Below the pieces are notes generated by a model. That model worked only from the letters and a program-made list of their open reading frames with translations, did no database searches and was not told the DNA's origin. A DNA stretch of 33,676 bases from Paramacrobiotus metropolitanus (Eukaryota > Tardigrada > Eutardigrada > Parachela > Macrobiotidae): NCBI RefSeq assembly GCF_019649055.1, contig NW_026570592.1:1-33676 (forward strand). Direction: 5' to 3'. This document shows, piece by piece, positions 1 through 11,076 of the stretch. The translations under genes were made by a program, and so were the position numbers. Each line of letters opens with the position of its first letter. Position 1 is the stretch's first letter.

Positions 1-2330
1 TGCTCCGGCCAACCGACTCCGGAGAAGAAACCGAGAGGATTACGCTAACATGGTGTGGAACACATCGCTGCGATGCTCAACACCATGTTTGCCAAGCACC
101 CGTAGCCAACTTCGGAACCGGGTAGCCGAGCAGCCTTCACCATTGTAAACAGCGGAAATCCCTCGGCCGAGCCGCCAACAGTGCAGGAAGACTCGGATTT
201 GACTAGGTACGGGAGCCGACCACAAAGGTCGACTTCGTACTTTGCCCATAACTTGGAGACATAATGGATACTGCTGCGCAAGTCGACCACAAAGGTCGGT
301 TGTGCAAGCCGATCACAAAGATCGGTTTTGGAGAACCAAACAGTTCGAACCGCAACGATGCAGATCGTTAAAACCACGATTCGCTACCTCTAGACGACCA
401 CAAAGATCGACTGAGTATGGTAGCCGACCGACAGAAGTCGATTATGGAGAATGGATGGAAGCTGGCAGTAGTCACGTGATAATTCAACCGGATTCTCCGT
501 TTGAATCCAGACCTACAGGCTCTGTACCTGGAGATCAACCGCAGTCTCCCCCGGACGACATCGGGTAAACCAGCCGATTCACCGGTGACCACGACTACGC
601 GCGTCTTTGAACGTGCTGCCATTCCCTGAAGAGGAACAGCGACGGTGATTTGGATACTGGTGTACCAACGACTCCGCCGCGACCTGCTTCATGTCTCCAA
701 TGGAACATCCTAGGCAGACCCAGTTAGAATACTTGATCTGCAACCCTTAACGAACCCCGATGACGATGACCACCTGCCCGCAACAGTACCGGCCAGTCGG
801 TCTTCGTCAGCGGCAAAGAAAATTTCCCGCGGACGTGAGTCGTCTACCCCAACAGAAGCGGCTAGGCGTCACAGGTTCGCGACAAAACAGAATGGAAGAA
901 TCGGATCTGACGACCCCAGGGACTTGCATGTGCATGAACTTTAAACCAAAGAGCTTGTCTTGTCAACCGGGGCCACAAAGACCCTTAGCGTTGTAAGCGA
1001 GCGCAGTGCATGATGAGACGCCAGCCAACCGGCCAACAGATGCCAAGAAACTCCTACCTCACAGGACTTGGCGACCCAGAAGCAAGCAATTCGGATTGAC
1101 CGACCTCAACAGTAGCTCGGATCCGACCTGGAGTTCACGTCAGAAATCACAGAAGGAACGGAGTTGTGTTGCCGAACATCCCTCTGCCAGTCCGAACTGA
1201 CCGAAGGATGTCCTGACACCAAGGACCCGGCCAACTGTAGCCGAACGCACAGAACTCCTAAAATGAAGTCGACAACCATCAGATGGAGGTCGGAAGTAGG
1301 CGACAACAAGTCGGAAAATCAACCAGAAGTACGAAATCGACCTCCTAGTGGAAGAATTTAGCCTTTCGTCGGATAAAACACCAAGTTTTTCCGACTTGAG
1401 GAAGTCGGAAAATAGCCGACCTCCGAACTTGGACATGGATATCCGACCTCAAGCTGAAGTTGGAAGTGACCGCACAGAAGCTGGAAGGATACGACAACAG
1501 GTCGGCAAAGGCATTTAGAAGTCGAGAATCGACCTCCTAACGGAAAAATCCGACCTTCGAACGGATGAAGACTCAGTTCATCCGACCTTCCGAAGTCGAC
1601 CAACCAAATACAAGTCGGAAATCGGCAACTTATTCAACATGACGGAAGAAGAATGACAACTGTCTGCGGTGGATGAATTCGACTTGAAGGAACTGTTTAG
1701 CCCCACATGGGCATGTTATTGCAGGTTAACCCTAGTCGACCAATGACGGATAGGACAACCGACCTCGACAGAAGGTCGGATAACAACGGAACAGACTGGA
1801 TGGAAGTCGACTGGACACTTCCATCGCTGAAACTCATAAATTCCGACCGGACCTTCGAGCCAGTTCGACTCGGATAGCCCCAAACTAGGCTCGTGGTAGC
1901 AGATTGAACGGTTGTAACCGACCACTTTTGAACGGAACCGCTGTACATGACGACCACACAGGCCGCATGACTTACATACAGCTTTCTCCGACCTGGACTT
2001 TAAGAATTCGGAACATAGCCGAATTTCCCCAGCCGCCGGTCGACTTACCGGTAGGCCGACCTTGGTCAAACCGACCTCGGTCCTATTCCCCATTCAGAGA
2101 GGATGCCTCGGCATTTGCAATTGCAACAGTGCCTCTCTATCCCTGACGGACGGATACGAGTCGGAAGTAAGTGTTTAACCGTGCTTATCCGACCTCGGTG
2201 AATGTAACCGGTCACGACGGGTAACCCGGGAACCGATGCCCCGGACCCAACTTACCGGATGAGAGTGGACAGGAGACCCCGTGGACGTCATCCTAGTCGT
2301 AATAGGACCCCCGGACAGATTTTTGCATTT
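1..2330. repeat. Degenerate short-motif repeat region (CCGACC / GGTCGG)
   Basis: The stretch is saturated with short related motifs on both strands, such as CCGACCTC, GAAGTCGG, CGACCACAAAGGTCG and AGAAGGTCGGA, at irregular spacing of roughly 15 to 40 bases. Pairs of CCGACC and GGTCGG lie close enough to form many small hairpins. Several reading frames are open for 60 to 125 codons, but their translations are repetitive, differ from frame to frame and show no domain, so I do not call genes here. The motif density falls away near 2230-2330. It may be the inside of a decayed transposable element or a diverged minisatellite; no terminal repeats are visible because the window starts inside it. Confidence 0.6.
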
Positions 2331-2879
2331 TTTTAGCATTTCTCCTAACAACCGGAATTGTATTTTTCTAGTTCGATCTCTTTAACAGATCTGTTTTTGT
2401 AACCCCCTTGCTCACTGGAATTGTGATTAAACTTTATTTCATACTTTCTTTCGCGCTGTATACAACTTTCATTACACTTTTCTTTCACATTGTTCTCCGT
2501 TGCCAACAGAAGCAAGAAGCCAGCCAACAGAAGCAACACCGGTCCAACGAAACGCCCGAGCGGCTTCCGGATTTTTCGGCCGTGAGTGGCTTCCACTCAT
2601 GGGTTCGGAAGTGAAGAAGGGACGGTCGACCAGACACCGGACTCCCACTGCCAGAGGACGCGTACTAGCGACCCCACATTGGGTCCGACTGGAGAGTTGT
2701 GCGGTACTGGTGCGGTACCGAGTCGGAGCATCCTTCGCAGGAGCTCGGATTCCCGCCCAGAGGCATGTCAGAGGCACATGACTGCGCCTGGTGCATACGG
2801 CCCACCATGGACGTACTTGCACCCATGCTTGCCATATCGCCTCTTTCGCTGTACGTACGTGTGCTGCTGCACTGCACTC

Positions 2880-2899
2880 ATATCCGCTGAAGCGGATAT
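2880..2899. repeat. Short perfect palindrome
   Basis: Arms ATATCCGCT and AGCGGATAT, nine bases each, are separated by GA. The role is unknown. It could be a small structured element in the LTR-like stretch around it. Confidence 0.7.
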
Positions 2900-3636
2900 A
2901 CGCGGCGCACACACTGAGCATACTTGCTCTCTCGTCCCTCTCTCGCGGTATGACTCAGCGTTCATACGCTCGCGTTGGATTGAGTCCAGTCTGCGCATCA
3001 TCACACAGCTGATGGCACACAGCACGTGCTTGCCGCCAGTTGCTTCTTTCACGCCTTGACGAACGCTCAAGAGCTCTTCTAGCATTCACTTGCTTGCTTA
3101 GCCATCAGTGCTTTGTTTTGCTTTCCCTGCTATTACGCAGCATTGTTCCCTTTATTTGTACAATAAAGCACACTCGTGATCTCCTCGCGCTTGCCTGTTA
3201 CATATATAAACTCGCCGCGTTTTTCTTGTCGTACTATCTGCAATGATTTTGTTGTCATATTATTATCTTGTTGTCGTACGATCTTAAAATTCAGTTTTAG
3301 TATTTCGTCATCATGTACAGTATTCGCTGGGACGAGTGACCGTACGCGTCCGAATACTTTTGTCAGTTGCAGTAATAAAGTGGCAGCAGTTCCTTATTTC
3401 ACTAGAGCGAATTTCGGCGGTGACCGTAGTGTTTGCAGTATCAGATTACTGCATTCAGACAGATACTGCAGTTTACTGGACGCGGGTCATGTAAAGGCGT
3501 AAGCGAAGAACAGCAAAATACGATTACTGCAAAAGACAAAAAAAAATAACCGAACTGCACGTTCAAGGCGTAATAACAGTTTCAGCCAAAAGATTTAGAC
3601 GCCTAAAAACTTGGAACGCAAAGCCAACAAGAGTCG

Positions 3637-3659
3637 GTAGCTAGCTAGTAGCTAGCTAC
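3637..3659. repeat. TAGC-based palindrome
   Basis: Two perfect 11-base arms, GTAGCTAGCTA and TAGCTAGCTAC, flank a single central G. It is built from TAGC repeats, so it may be a simple-sequence palindrome without function. Confidence 0.7.
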
Positions 3660-4254
3660 TACCCTTTTAGCTCATCCGCCTGCACTCTCATGCAAATTCT
3701 CTGCAATTCCAGCAAAGCTTTCTTTGTGCGCAGGGATGGAACCCAGTAGGGGCTACGAAGCATGTAAATGTATTCGAACCGATCTGACGAAGGAAGAGTT
3801 TTTTCGGACATCCGAATACACGTGCACTGCGACCCGACCGTTATTAGCAAGTACAGGAAAATGCAATTAGAAGACTTCCACGGCAAACCGAACCTGCAGG
3901 GGTGGCCCAGTACGCTGCTTCAGATCCGCAGACAACTATAGGCAGTAGCCAGGCAACCGCACTGCGGGGCCAGTTGCAGTCAGAAACTCCTCCATCAACC
4001 GTTGTAGCGTGCTGCGTTTTGTCACTTCCATCTTTGATGGTTCTTGGTTCCACTTTGCCAGTTCTGCGTGTTGTGACTTGTTGTCTTCATGAAAATCCTG
4101 TCAAGTTTTTACTGGTGAACGAAACACTTCATTGTGAATTGTTAGAATAATTCTGTAAGTGAAAGTAGAGTAGTAATGAGCAGAACCTGACATAATCTGG
4201 TGTGTGTGAGTTGTTGGCCCGATTATCCGTGTGTGTGTTGCAGTGAGCAGCGCC

Positions 4255-4458
4255 ATGTCGCTCGTGCCGAGACCCCGCCAGGATTGCAGCGAGAAACAGT
4301 TGGGGAAGCTGTCGTTATCCGACACGAAGCTGCCGTTTCGTCACCAGGAGTTCTCTGGCCGTAGTTCTCTGGGCAACAAGAACATGTCGTCGTTGGAAGG
4401 GGAGCATAACGCTAACGCTGTGGCGCGACACTTCTCGGGTGGATTCGGGCTTCTGCAG
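4255..4458 (+). CDS. Putative first exon of an unrecognised gene
   Basis: From the ATG at 4255 there are 68 open codons (MSLVPRPRQDC...) ending exactly at a good splice donor, CTGCAG|GTATTC, in phase 0. The peptide is polar and basic with no recognised domain or signal peptide. Without the splice it would run on to a stop near 4536. The next exon-like block begins at 5367, also in phase 0, behind an acceptor TTGGCAG. I infer that these belong together. The 908 bases between them are AT-rich and stop-rich, as expected of an intron. I do not recognise the family. Linkage to the later blocks is inferred from order, strand and codon use. Confidence 0.4.
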
Positions 4459-5366
4459 GTATTCCAACGGTTAACAGCACACTGGCTGACTGATCACATA
4501 GCGAGATTAGTTTCTGGGTGTCTGGTGTCAGGATGATTTGGCTAATTACTGCTTTTGTCTGTGTGAGCAATTAATCTCAATATTTATCGACCCCTGCACA
4601 GAAATGTTAGAAATGTTCACTCATGACTCATGAGTCATGAATCTTAGTTAGACTACGAGTAGAAATCCTCATATGAATTCAACACTAATCAATTCCGCTA
4701 GTGGCGGTGTTTTGGTATGTAAAAGAGCTTTTTAATTTAAAAATCAGGTGTAGGGGCGAAGTTTTCTTTTATTGTAATTGCGTTTCATCACGTATAGAGT
4801 ACTGAAACAGTTTCAGATTTAACAAATTTCATTTTAACAAATTTTTAACAAATTTAACTGTGCAACATAATTTCAGAATTATGAAAAAAATTTATAAAAT
4901 AATTTATTAACAATTTTGTTGAACGTTTTTTGAAACTTGCAAGTATACAACATGGCTGCGCCTGGCCGCGTACAAAGACGGGAAATAAAAAATGAAAAAT
5001 CCTTGAAAATCCCTTCTCTTTCACACAGGAAGGAACAGTTGTCGGCTCGTAAAGTCGTCATTACTAATTTCTTATTACTTTTCGAATTTTATCAGAACTT
5101 TTTTAATGGTTAAACTTTTTAAGACTAGAGAGAACGCACTGCGCCGATTCTCCACTAATACTAAATGGGTATCAGTTTTCAAATTTAACTGTTTTTAGTG
5201 TTCTGTAAAAATAATATAAACTAAAAAATTATTTTAATTGGGAAATTAAATTATACAGGCTGATGATGCTATTATGGAATCAAAATATCGATAAATAAAT
5301 GGATTAAATAACTGATTAATAATATTTCGTAAAATACTGTATTGGTATGGAGGTTGGTGTTGGCAG
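4459..5366 (+). other. AT-rich stretch, candidate intron
   Basis: This block is bounded by a GT donor at 4459 and an AG acceptor ending at 5366. It is strongly AT-rich, with TTTAACAAATTT-like runs around 4810-4920, and lacks coding bias. A small palindrome, ATGACTCATGAGTCAT, sits near 4621-4637. No other feature is seen. Confidence 0.4.
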
Positions 5367-5600
5367 GCAGGGAATGTAGCGGAGAATCTGGTGGCGGCCT
5401 TCCTGGGCGCCCACCGGCGCGTGCTGCAGAAGGTGCGGATTCTGCCGAATGCGCAGCAGCTGTTGGACGTCTGCGAGGGCTACCGGGGGGACGTCTTCGC
5501 CTTGCTGGCCGGCCGGTTCCTCCCCAGTTTGCCTTCTATGTGGACAACGGCGGCCGCACCATCCTTCGCTCCGGCCTTCCCCGGCCTGGATTTCTCACTG
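5367..5600 (+). pseudogene. Exon-like block of the same unrecognised gene, with apparent frameshift
   Basis: The block opens after an acceptor (TTGGCAG) and reads AGNVAENLVAAFLGAHRRVL in a GC-rich, CTG/GTG/GAG-rich codon style quite unlike its AT-rich surroundings. Around 5521-5526 (TTCCTCCCCAG) the frame with protein-like content changes: the first frame turns into an Ala/Pro/Ser-rich tail, while the other frame continues as FAFYVDNGGRTILRSG. One missing base would join them. TTCCTCCCCAG also looks like a splice acceptor, so a small exon boundary is an alternative. A possible donor is CTG|GTAGAC at 5601. The splice phase does not match the block at 7217, so either an exon is missing or the gene is broken. 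Product unknown. Confidence 0.45.
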
Positions 5601-5687
5601 GTAGACCCTAATTTTCCCGGTTTTTGTGGCGTAGGACGCTGTCAAGTCGAAATACGTAATTGCAAAATGCTGTCTAGTTACCATTAA

Positions 5688-7216
5688 TTTACCATTCGCT
5701 AACTGCTAAGTACCATTGCTAACTTGAAGCAGTAATATACCTATAATTTGAAGTAATATACTTATAATTTTTTTTCTGTGAATTTCTAAATAGCGTAATA
5801 ATTTTGGTACGGAATGTTGGGTCATTGCCGTAAACAGCGGTTTGTAAAGCAAATTTCTTCTGAACCACCGCTTCACATCGTCCATACGCCCTAAGAGACG
5901 GTATTACGTGTTGTGAAGTCTGCGTTCGGGTTTATTATTATTATTTTCATTAAATGGAATTTTCTTGTTGTACGCTCGCTGTAATATCATTTCTCTGAAA
6001 AGGCCAGTTCTCATCGTTCTTTTTGCACTTTGCTTTCGTATTTACTGAAAAATTGTTAGAGCAAAATGAGCACACTCTACTCCGGTAGTGCGTAAAATAA
6101 TACCCTAGGTAACACTGCTGTACGACATGTGGCATGTGCGATAGCGTTCATTTGGCCGGCACCGGTTGGCAGGCTCCTTATTCTGCAGTCCGTTTCCTAA
6201 TTTTTGATTGACATTATTTTACTATAGAGAATGCGGTCGTATGCGCTCTGTGCTTGCTATACCGGTACAGACGCACATCTTCTTTACCGCTGTACACTGA
6301 TTTTAATGTATGGGTACAAGTACCGTAAATGGATGTAAGTATTCATGTGAAATTGTGGACGCACATAGCCGAAAAGGAAAATTTAATATTGTCATTCTCT
6401 GTAAGTCTGTATAAGCCCCATCCTTATGGGATCTGAGGTACTGTATTGTTCCACTGATTTCGCTCCTTCTGCAGGTTGCCATGCATCGGATGTTGGGAAG
6501 CGTTAACAGCATGGTCGCGCACGAAAAGTAAGTTTCCTTTTTCCAGTTCAGCGATGCTTCGATTTTCCTCCGATTTGGTTACTTTCCGTATAAGTTTGAA
6601 TAAGTGTTCACGGGTCAGTTGTCGCCGCCCATGTAGACTGATGTAGTGCGCTCCTTCAGTTCTTGCCAGGCATCCGCTCCTGAGTTTTCCATTTGGCAAT
6701 TTCAGTTTGTATCTCGCGATAATATTACGATGATCTTTCTCGATGAATTTCATGCGCCAAAGTGTTTTACTTATCTATGCGATGGTTAAAAAAAGGAGAG
6801 AAAAAACACAGCCGTACTTTGCAATCAGTTTAAAGTTTAACCACGGTTTCACTACAACGTAAAGACTTCTCCGCTCCCGCCGCATTTAATCATTATGAGC
6901 AACTGTTAGTGTTTTCTTCTTAATGAGTTGGTTTGCTCAACGGTTCATTCGTAGTGTGGAAACCTTAAAGCCTTAAACCTTGAAGCCCTAACCTGAAAGC
7001 CTGTCACTGCTTTCGGCTTCTGTATCACTCGTACCAGTTAGCACATAATTCACTGAACGAAAAGGTGCCAAGTTGACCCGACGATACAGTACGGCCAACG
7101 ACGACAATTAAACATGGCGCGTGACAAGCGTTTTTTTTAAAATAAAGGTCATCGCTGCCACAGGTGCTGTAAGGTGCTGTAGTGCCATTGCATGGTTTCT
7201 TTCAATTGGTTTGTAG
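5688..7216. other. Mostly non-coding stretch between exon-like blocks
   Basis: AT-rich sequence with no strong coding signal on the plus strand. One minus-strand open frame at 6424-6753 has normal amino-acid composition and is listed separately. The 3' end, 7137-7216, leads through TTGTTTGTAG, a plausible splice acceptor, into the block at 7217. It could be an intron of the gene described at 4255-7814. Confidence 0.35.
6424..6753 (-). CDS. Hypothetical open frame on the opposite strand
   Basis: This 109-codon frame (MKFIEKDHRNIIARYKLKLP...) has balanced, lysine- and arginine-rich composition rather than the skewed look of a shadow frame, and it lies in AT-rich DNA where long open frames are less expected by chance. 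No domain is recognised. It may be an exon of an unknown gene or a decayed retroelement fragment. There is no supporting upstream signal. Confidence 0.22.
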   Translation of the reverse strand: MKFIEKDHRNIIARYKLKLPNGKLRSGCLARTEGAHYISLHGRRQLTREHLFKLIRKVTKSEENRSIAELEKGNLLFVRDHAVNASQHPMHGNLQKERNQWNNTVPQIP

Positions 7217-7814
7217 ACACCGGGAGTACTTGGGGACCTTAAATGTGGACTCCTGCTGGCGGACACGCGCTGTCATGGACCAGTACGCTGTGGATTTCCC
7301 GGACTGGAACTACGACTGGCTGGTTGTCTGGCTGAAAGTGCTGCGCGTCCTCTTCCCGCAATGGGCGGGCTACGTCGTCATGGAGGCAGTGGGCGACTTT
7401 GAGGGGGTGGAGCTGGATTACGGGGCCGTGCTGACGACGGATTCCCAGCCCAAAGTGGTGCTGATCGTCAAGGGGTTCTTGGGCCTGTGGCCGGGCTACG
7501 AACGGGCGGGGGAGTTTCGCCAGGAGTGGGACCTGCGCACGCTGTCGTAGCAGATGCGCGACAGCGGCGTCGCCCGCTTCCCTGAGCGCATGTTCTGGCT
7601 GTGCTTCCGCGGGGTGCACCCTGAGTGTGGCTGGCAGGAGGGAGCGACGTTCCCGCAACGCTTCTGGCCCGATGACGCCGACATGTACCACGACGTGCGC
7701 CAAGAGGAGTCGGTTAAAATGTTGTGCCGTTTCGCGCAGTTGGTGGTGGATCGAATGATGCGTGTCGATTGCATCCGCAATCGCGCTGTGCTCAGTTCCA
7801 CTGGGGATAAGTAA
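7217..7814 (+). pseudogene. Large exon of an unrecognised gene, interrupted by one in-frame TAG
   Basis: After a plausible acceptor (TTGTTTGTAG) the frame reads through about 198 codons to TAA at 7812-7814, broken only by TAG at 7548-7550. Both sides of the stop keep the same frame and the same codon preference, with C- or G-ending codons and frequent CTG, GTG, GAG and CAG, so the two halves were one protein. The first half contains FPDWNYDWLVVWLKVLRVLF and is rich in Trp and hydrophobic residues. The second half contains RFPERMFWLCFRG and ends in a charged segment. I recognise no family. The antisense strand is also open here, but its His/Pro/Val-rich translation looks like a shadow. The stop may be a recent mutation, a sequencing error or a readthrough site. 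With the apparent frameshift upstream, I favour a decaying gene. Confidence 0.5.
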
Positions 7815-8790
7815 TGGGAAAGAGGTTTTCGCTTGTGGTTGTTGCTGTAGTTGCAGCGGACAAGTGTTGCGCCATATTCCTCACTCTGTTGTAGCGCTCT
7901 TTAAGTCTGGACAGTTGCTGTTTTGTACAGTATTTTCCCGAATTTTCATGTTTCTAATTTGAGTAATTTGTATAGCATAGCGATCGGATTCACCAAAAGC
8001 TTTTGATGTTTTGTTTCGTTCTGTTCGAAGCTTTTCTTTGCACCAAGCAGACAGTGCAAGAAATGCGACGCCGAGAAAATATTGCAAAAAACGATACCAG
8101 CATTGTATTAAATCGTCAAAATGAATCCTGATAAAGTTTTCGAATTTACTTGGTAATTCGAAAAAGACGAAAGCGCTAGTGAAGGAAGTCGGAAACAGAT
8201 TCACATTACGAACCGGCGAGGTTCGCAGTCACGAGTATTTGAGACAGAACATTTCTGCAGCTGTGCCGTGAGATAATGCTGCTTGCGCCATTGGTACGGT
8301 CGAAAATTGTGTTTTCTTTATTCGGAAATACAGTGACAGTTACTATTGATACGGTAATGTTATCGCGATTCTGATTTTTTTTTTTTTTTGATAGCAATAA
8401 CGATTTTGGCTGTTTTTTTAACGTTTAAATTTGAATCATTTTAAGTAGTATTACGCGAATGCACTTTTTGTAACATTGATGGCCTTTGCCCAATAAAAAT
8501 GTTTTTAAAGTAAACGTGAGCACTCACTGATGCTACATATCCGTTTAAAAGCAGCATAATAATGCTTGCTAAGTTGTACACAACTAAATCCATAAAACAG
8601 CTATGCAAATATGCATTCACGCAGCTGCGTTTAAAAGCTATGAAAATACATGTGAAATGATAAACAAAGCAAGAAAATTATGATGGGAAAAATCACTTAA
8701 AAAAATGCGTGGCGAAAACAAGCAAATAGCTAGTAAAAGAGGCGGTGCCGCCAACAAGAAGCTGACCATAATAATTAACATCAACATTGA
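7815..8790. other. Non-coding stretch 3' of truncated copy D
   Basis: I looked on the minus strand for exons 2 and 3 of the Tudor-F-box family that should follow copy D and found neither the F-box nor the acidic tail. The DNA is AT-rich, with a run of 15 T at 8375-8389. No gene is supported. Confidence 0.5.
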
Positions 8791-9402
8791 CTGCACTTGC
8801 CACATTTAAACGCCACGCCCCGTCCATCCTCAGATAGTGTATCATCTGACTGAGAACCGTGACAAACCGCAGGTTGCACCGGCTCTCAACTTGCTTGAGC
8901 AGGAACGCCGAGTCGGACGCCTCCAGAGTCCAGTAGCCGTTGGGCACGCTACACGTCTGCATGACGAAATGGCCACCTGAACAAGTCCCGACCTGGCTGT
9001 TTGTCCCCCGGCATCGCGAATCTGATTGGTGGGAAGCAGTTCGTGACGTCACTGCCCGTCCACCAGCACTTTTACCAGCGCCATCTCATGCCGCCCGTCG
9101 AACTGCGGAATCAGCATTTTTCCGGGGGACCATGTCCAGTGAGAACCGTCATGCAGTAGCACCTCCACAGCAGCTCCCTCGATAGGCTTGATGGATCGCT
9201 GGCGGGAGCAGTCCCAGATCTTCCCGTATTCCACAAGCATCGCCTGTTGTCTTGGGCATCCGAAGTCGTCTAGCAGACGGGGGGAAGCGCTGTCGGTACC
9301 TTCCTGGCCGACCACGTAGCCAAGCAGCAACCGACCGTCAATCTCAACATCCACGGTGTTCCATGGGCACAACGATCATCCAGTGTCTTCGTAGAAGCGC
9401 AT
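8791..9402 (-). pseudogene. Copy D: Tudor-F-box family, exon 1 only (truncated, inverted)
   Basis: Read on the minus strand, the ATG at 9402-9400 opens with MRFYEDTG, as in copies A-C, then meets TGA at 9378-9376 where the others have CGA (Arg). Beyond it the exon continues (PWNTVDVEIDGRL...), keeping the landmarks VEYGKIWDC, HWTWSPGKMLIP and VESRCNLRFV. A frameshift near 9050 separates the two halves. The 3' end is diverged and has no GTAAGT-type donor, and exons 2 and 3 are absent. It is therefore a dead fragment of a family whose exon 1 encodes two Tudor/Agenet-like domains. Its 5' flank also matches those of A-C, so it arose by duplication of genomic DNA rather than by retroposition. Confidence 0.8.
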
Positions 9403-9960
9403 TCTTCTTAGATGTCAGTTTGAGGCGACGGATAATTGGCCGTGTAGGAAAGCGACTGACAACGCTAAATTAATTCCGTTGCACTAAAAAACTGCGAAGG
9501 ACCAAGGACTAAGGTACAGTATAAACAAGCTTTTATAAAGAACAAATAAAATGCCGGGCAAGTAACCAACGATAGATTCGCGTAGAGAGATGTTTATTAA
9601 GGAGGTAGCTAGAGACAGTAATTTTTTCTTCCTGCTGTTCGCTGAAGATTTCAAGCCTGGCGCAGACTGAATGACCTCCATCGCATGACCGTTATCAGCA
9701 ACCTAATCCGGATTCTGCTCCATCTTTTGCTGTTGTAAACCATCGGGTTCAAAGGATTTGCCTTGTCGCTATTGCTTTTGTCCCGGATTTGTTGTTACGC
9801 TGATCTCTTACATATCGGTTTGCTGTCTAAAGAACCGACTTTCGCAAGACCCTTAAAAACAGGGTCGTGCGTGTAGTGAGAAGAATGCTGACAACGGCTT
9901 GCCGCAAAAACCTAGCTTTGAAAAATTTCGTTTTAAGCGAACCCACGACAGCTGCGCTTT
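9403..9960 (-). repeat. Duplicated 5' flank of copy D
   Basis: Read in reverse this matches the sequence upstream of copies A, B and C. Shared landmarks are AATCCGGATTAGGTTG near 9700, AACCAGATGGTTTACA in diverged form near 9735-9755, and the ACAAATCCGGG block near 9785. This marks a segmental duplication and would include any promoter. No gene lies here. Confidence 0.7.
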
Positions 9961-10010
9961 ACGACATTTAAAAGGTGAGCAAGCTTATTTTAATAGGTTT
10001 ATTACTGGTG

Positions 10011-10178
10011 CTAAGCAGGGCGCCCTCCGAAGGAAACCGAGAAACGGCTGAAAAAGGCGCCGATGGAGAAATCGAACCCCGGTTACGTCGTAAGATCCGC
10101 GAAGGCAGTACCACTGCACCACGGCGCAATACGTTGAAAATACTTGTAAGACTTTGTCGCTGTACATGAGCCGGTTCT
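10011..10178 (-). mobile_element. SINE-1, tRNA-derived, minus orientation
   Basis: Read on the minus strand it has three parts. First is a leader of about 50 bases, GGCTCATGTACAGCGACAAA and onward. Second is a tRNA-like domain with an A-box-like TGGTGCAGTGGTACTG and a B-box-like GGTTCGATTTC. Third is a tail containing GCCGTTTCTCGGTTTCC and ending near GCGCCCTGCTTAG. The same three-part organisation occurs at 14795-14966 and, split, at 22491-24326. The tRNA-like part cannot fold as a normal tRNA because the anticodon loop is too long, which supports a SINE over a tRNA gene. Confidence 0.75.
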
Positions 10179-10473
10179 TTACAATGATGTTGCGTGTTTG
10201 CGCATGACGGATTTTATTGTTTAATTGCAATTTGTTCAACTGTTTGTGTGCATTAGAGCGAACGAGCACGAGTTATGGCTTTGGCCGTAACGCTTGACAA
10301 TCTAAGAATTGTTATGATGTTTAATATTCTCGAGAAGGCTACTGAACTTTCTTTCAGTAGATAGGTGTTATTCTGGTGTATGTGATGCCGATCATTTCAG
10401 CGACAGTCTGTTATTTCCTGTTGCATGTCATCTCATTGGGACTTGTGCTTGTCGTGTGGTTAAAGTTATCGAA
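10179..10473. other. Intergenic stretch, nothing recognised
   Basis: There is no coding signal and no repeat I can match elsewhere in the window. Confidence 0.4.
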
Positions 10474-10645
10474 GTGGCTATTTTGCCGCAGTGTTCGCGG
10501 CTAAATAGCCAGTTGGCTATCTTGCCGCACTAGGGTGGGCGAACTAGCTTGTTGGCTATTTTACCGCACACTGCGTTAAAATAGCTGCTAAGCTATTTTG
10601 CCGCACTATGGTCGGCAAAATAGTCAGTTGGCTATTTTGCCACAC
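10474..10645. repeat. Array of GCTATTTTGCCGCAC motifs in both orientations
   Basis: About six copies of GGCTATTTTGCCGCAC or its complement occur in 170 bases, with small changes (TATCTTGCC, TATTTTACC). The array overlaps the left terminal inverted repeat of the 10557-13659 element and looks like subterminal repeats of a DNA transposon. Confidence 0.7.
10557..10616 (+). repeat. Left terminal inverted repeat
   Basis: It begins TATTTTACCGCACACTGCG and ends near GCCGCACTATGG. It pairs with 13601-13659 on the opposite strand. Confidence 0.75.
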
Positions 10646-11076
10646 CATTATCGCAGCCTGTCTCACCGCCCGCTTTCAATCCGCTTTGTACGGTAAAGTG
10701 CCGGAAATTGTGTAAAACAGCGCTACTTACTCAAAACAGCGTCCAGAGGTTCTCCGGTGATGTCGGTTTCCGGACCGGTGAAGTTGGGTTAGTCACAGTT
10801 GACTTGCGTTGCAAAGTCGTCCTCTGGGACCGTGTAGTCGTTATTTTGGTTGACGTCCGGCTTAAGTTTGGTACCATGTTACCCTGTTGGGGTGACACCA
10901 AGTCGCCCTAGTTTCGCGAAGCCGCGGCACTAGTTGGCGCCTGGTGGAGCATTCCGCCCCTGAAGAAATCAGTTTACTGAGGCACCTACTGGATGCTCGA
11001 GACCGGATTAAGGTTTCACTTGGTTCACCGCATTCTCGTCAAAAGGGCAAGACATCATTCCGCGGTTTTGACCAGC

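Larger units (their letters stand above)
2331..4254. other. Intergenic stretch without a supported gene
   Basis: No convincing coding region is seen. The segment from about 2765 to 3245 has an LTR-like flavour: a TGTCAGAGG start, an AATAAA at 3162-3167 and a TATAAA at 3205-3210. I found no second copy, primer-binding site or target duplication, so this is only a possibility. Two short palindromes lie within it and are listed separately. Confidence 0.4.

Noticed and set aside
242-568. 108-codon frame and others in the left-edge repeat region
   Set aside because: Translations follow the CCGACC/GGTCGG motif, change character between frames and show no domain.
2765-3245. Solo LTR or LTR of a Gypsy-type element
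   Set aside because: TG start, AATAAA and TATAAA are suggestive, but there is no second copy, no target duplication and no primer-binding site in the window.
7239-7703. 154-codon antisense frame
   Set aside because: His/Pro/Val/Ala-rich translation, as expected opposite a GC-rich coding exon. The plus strand has the better codon use and composition.
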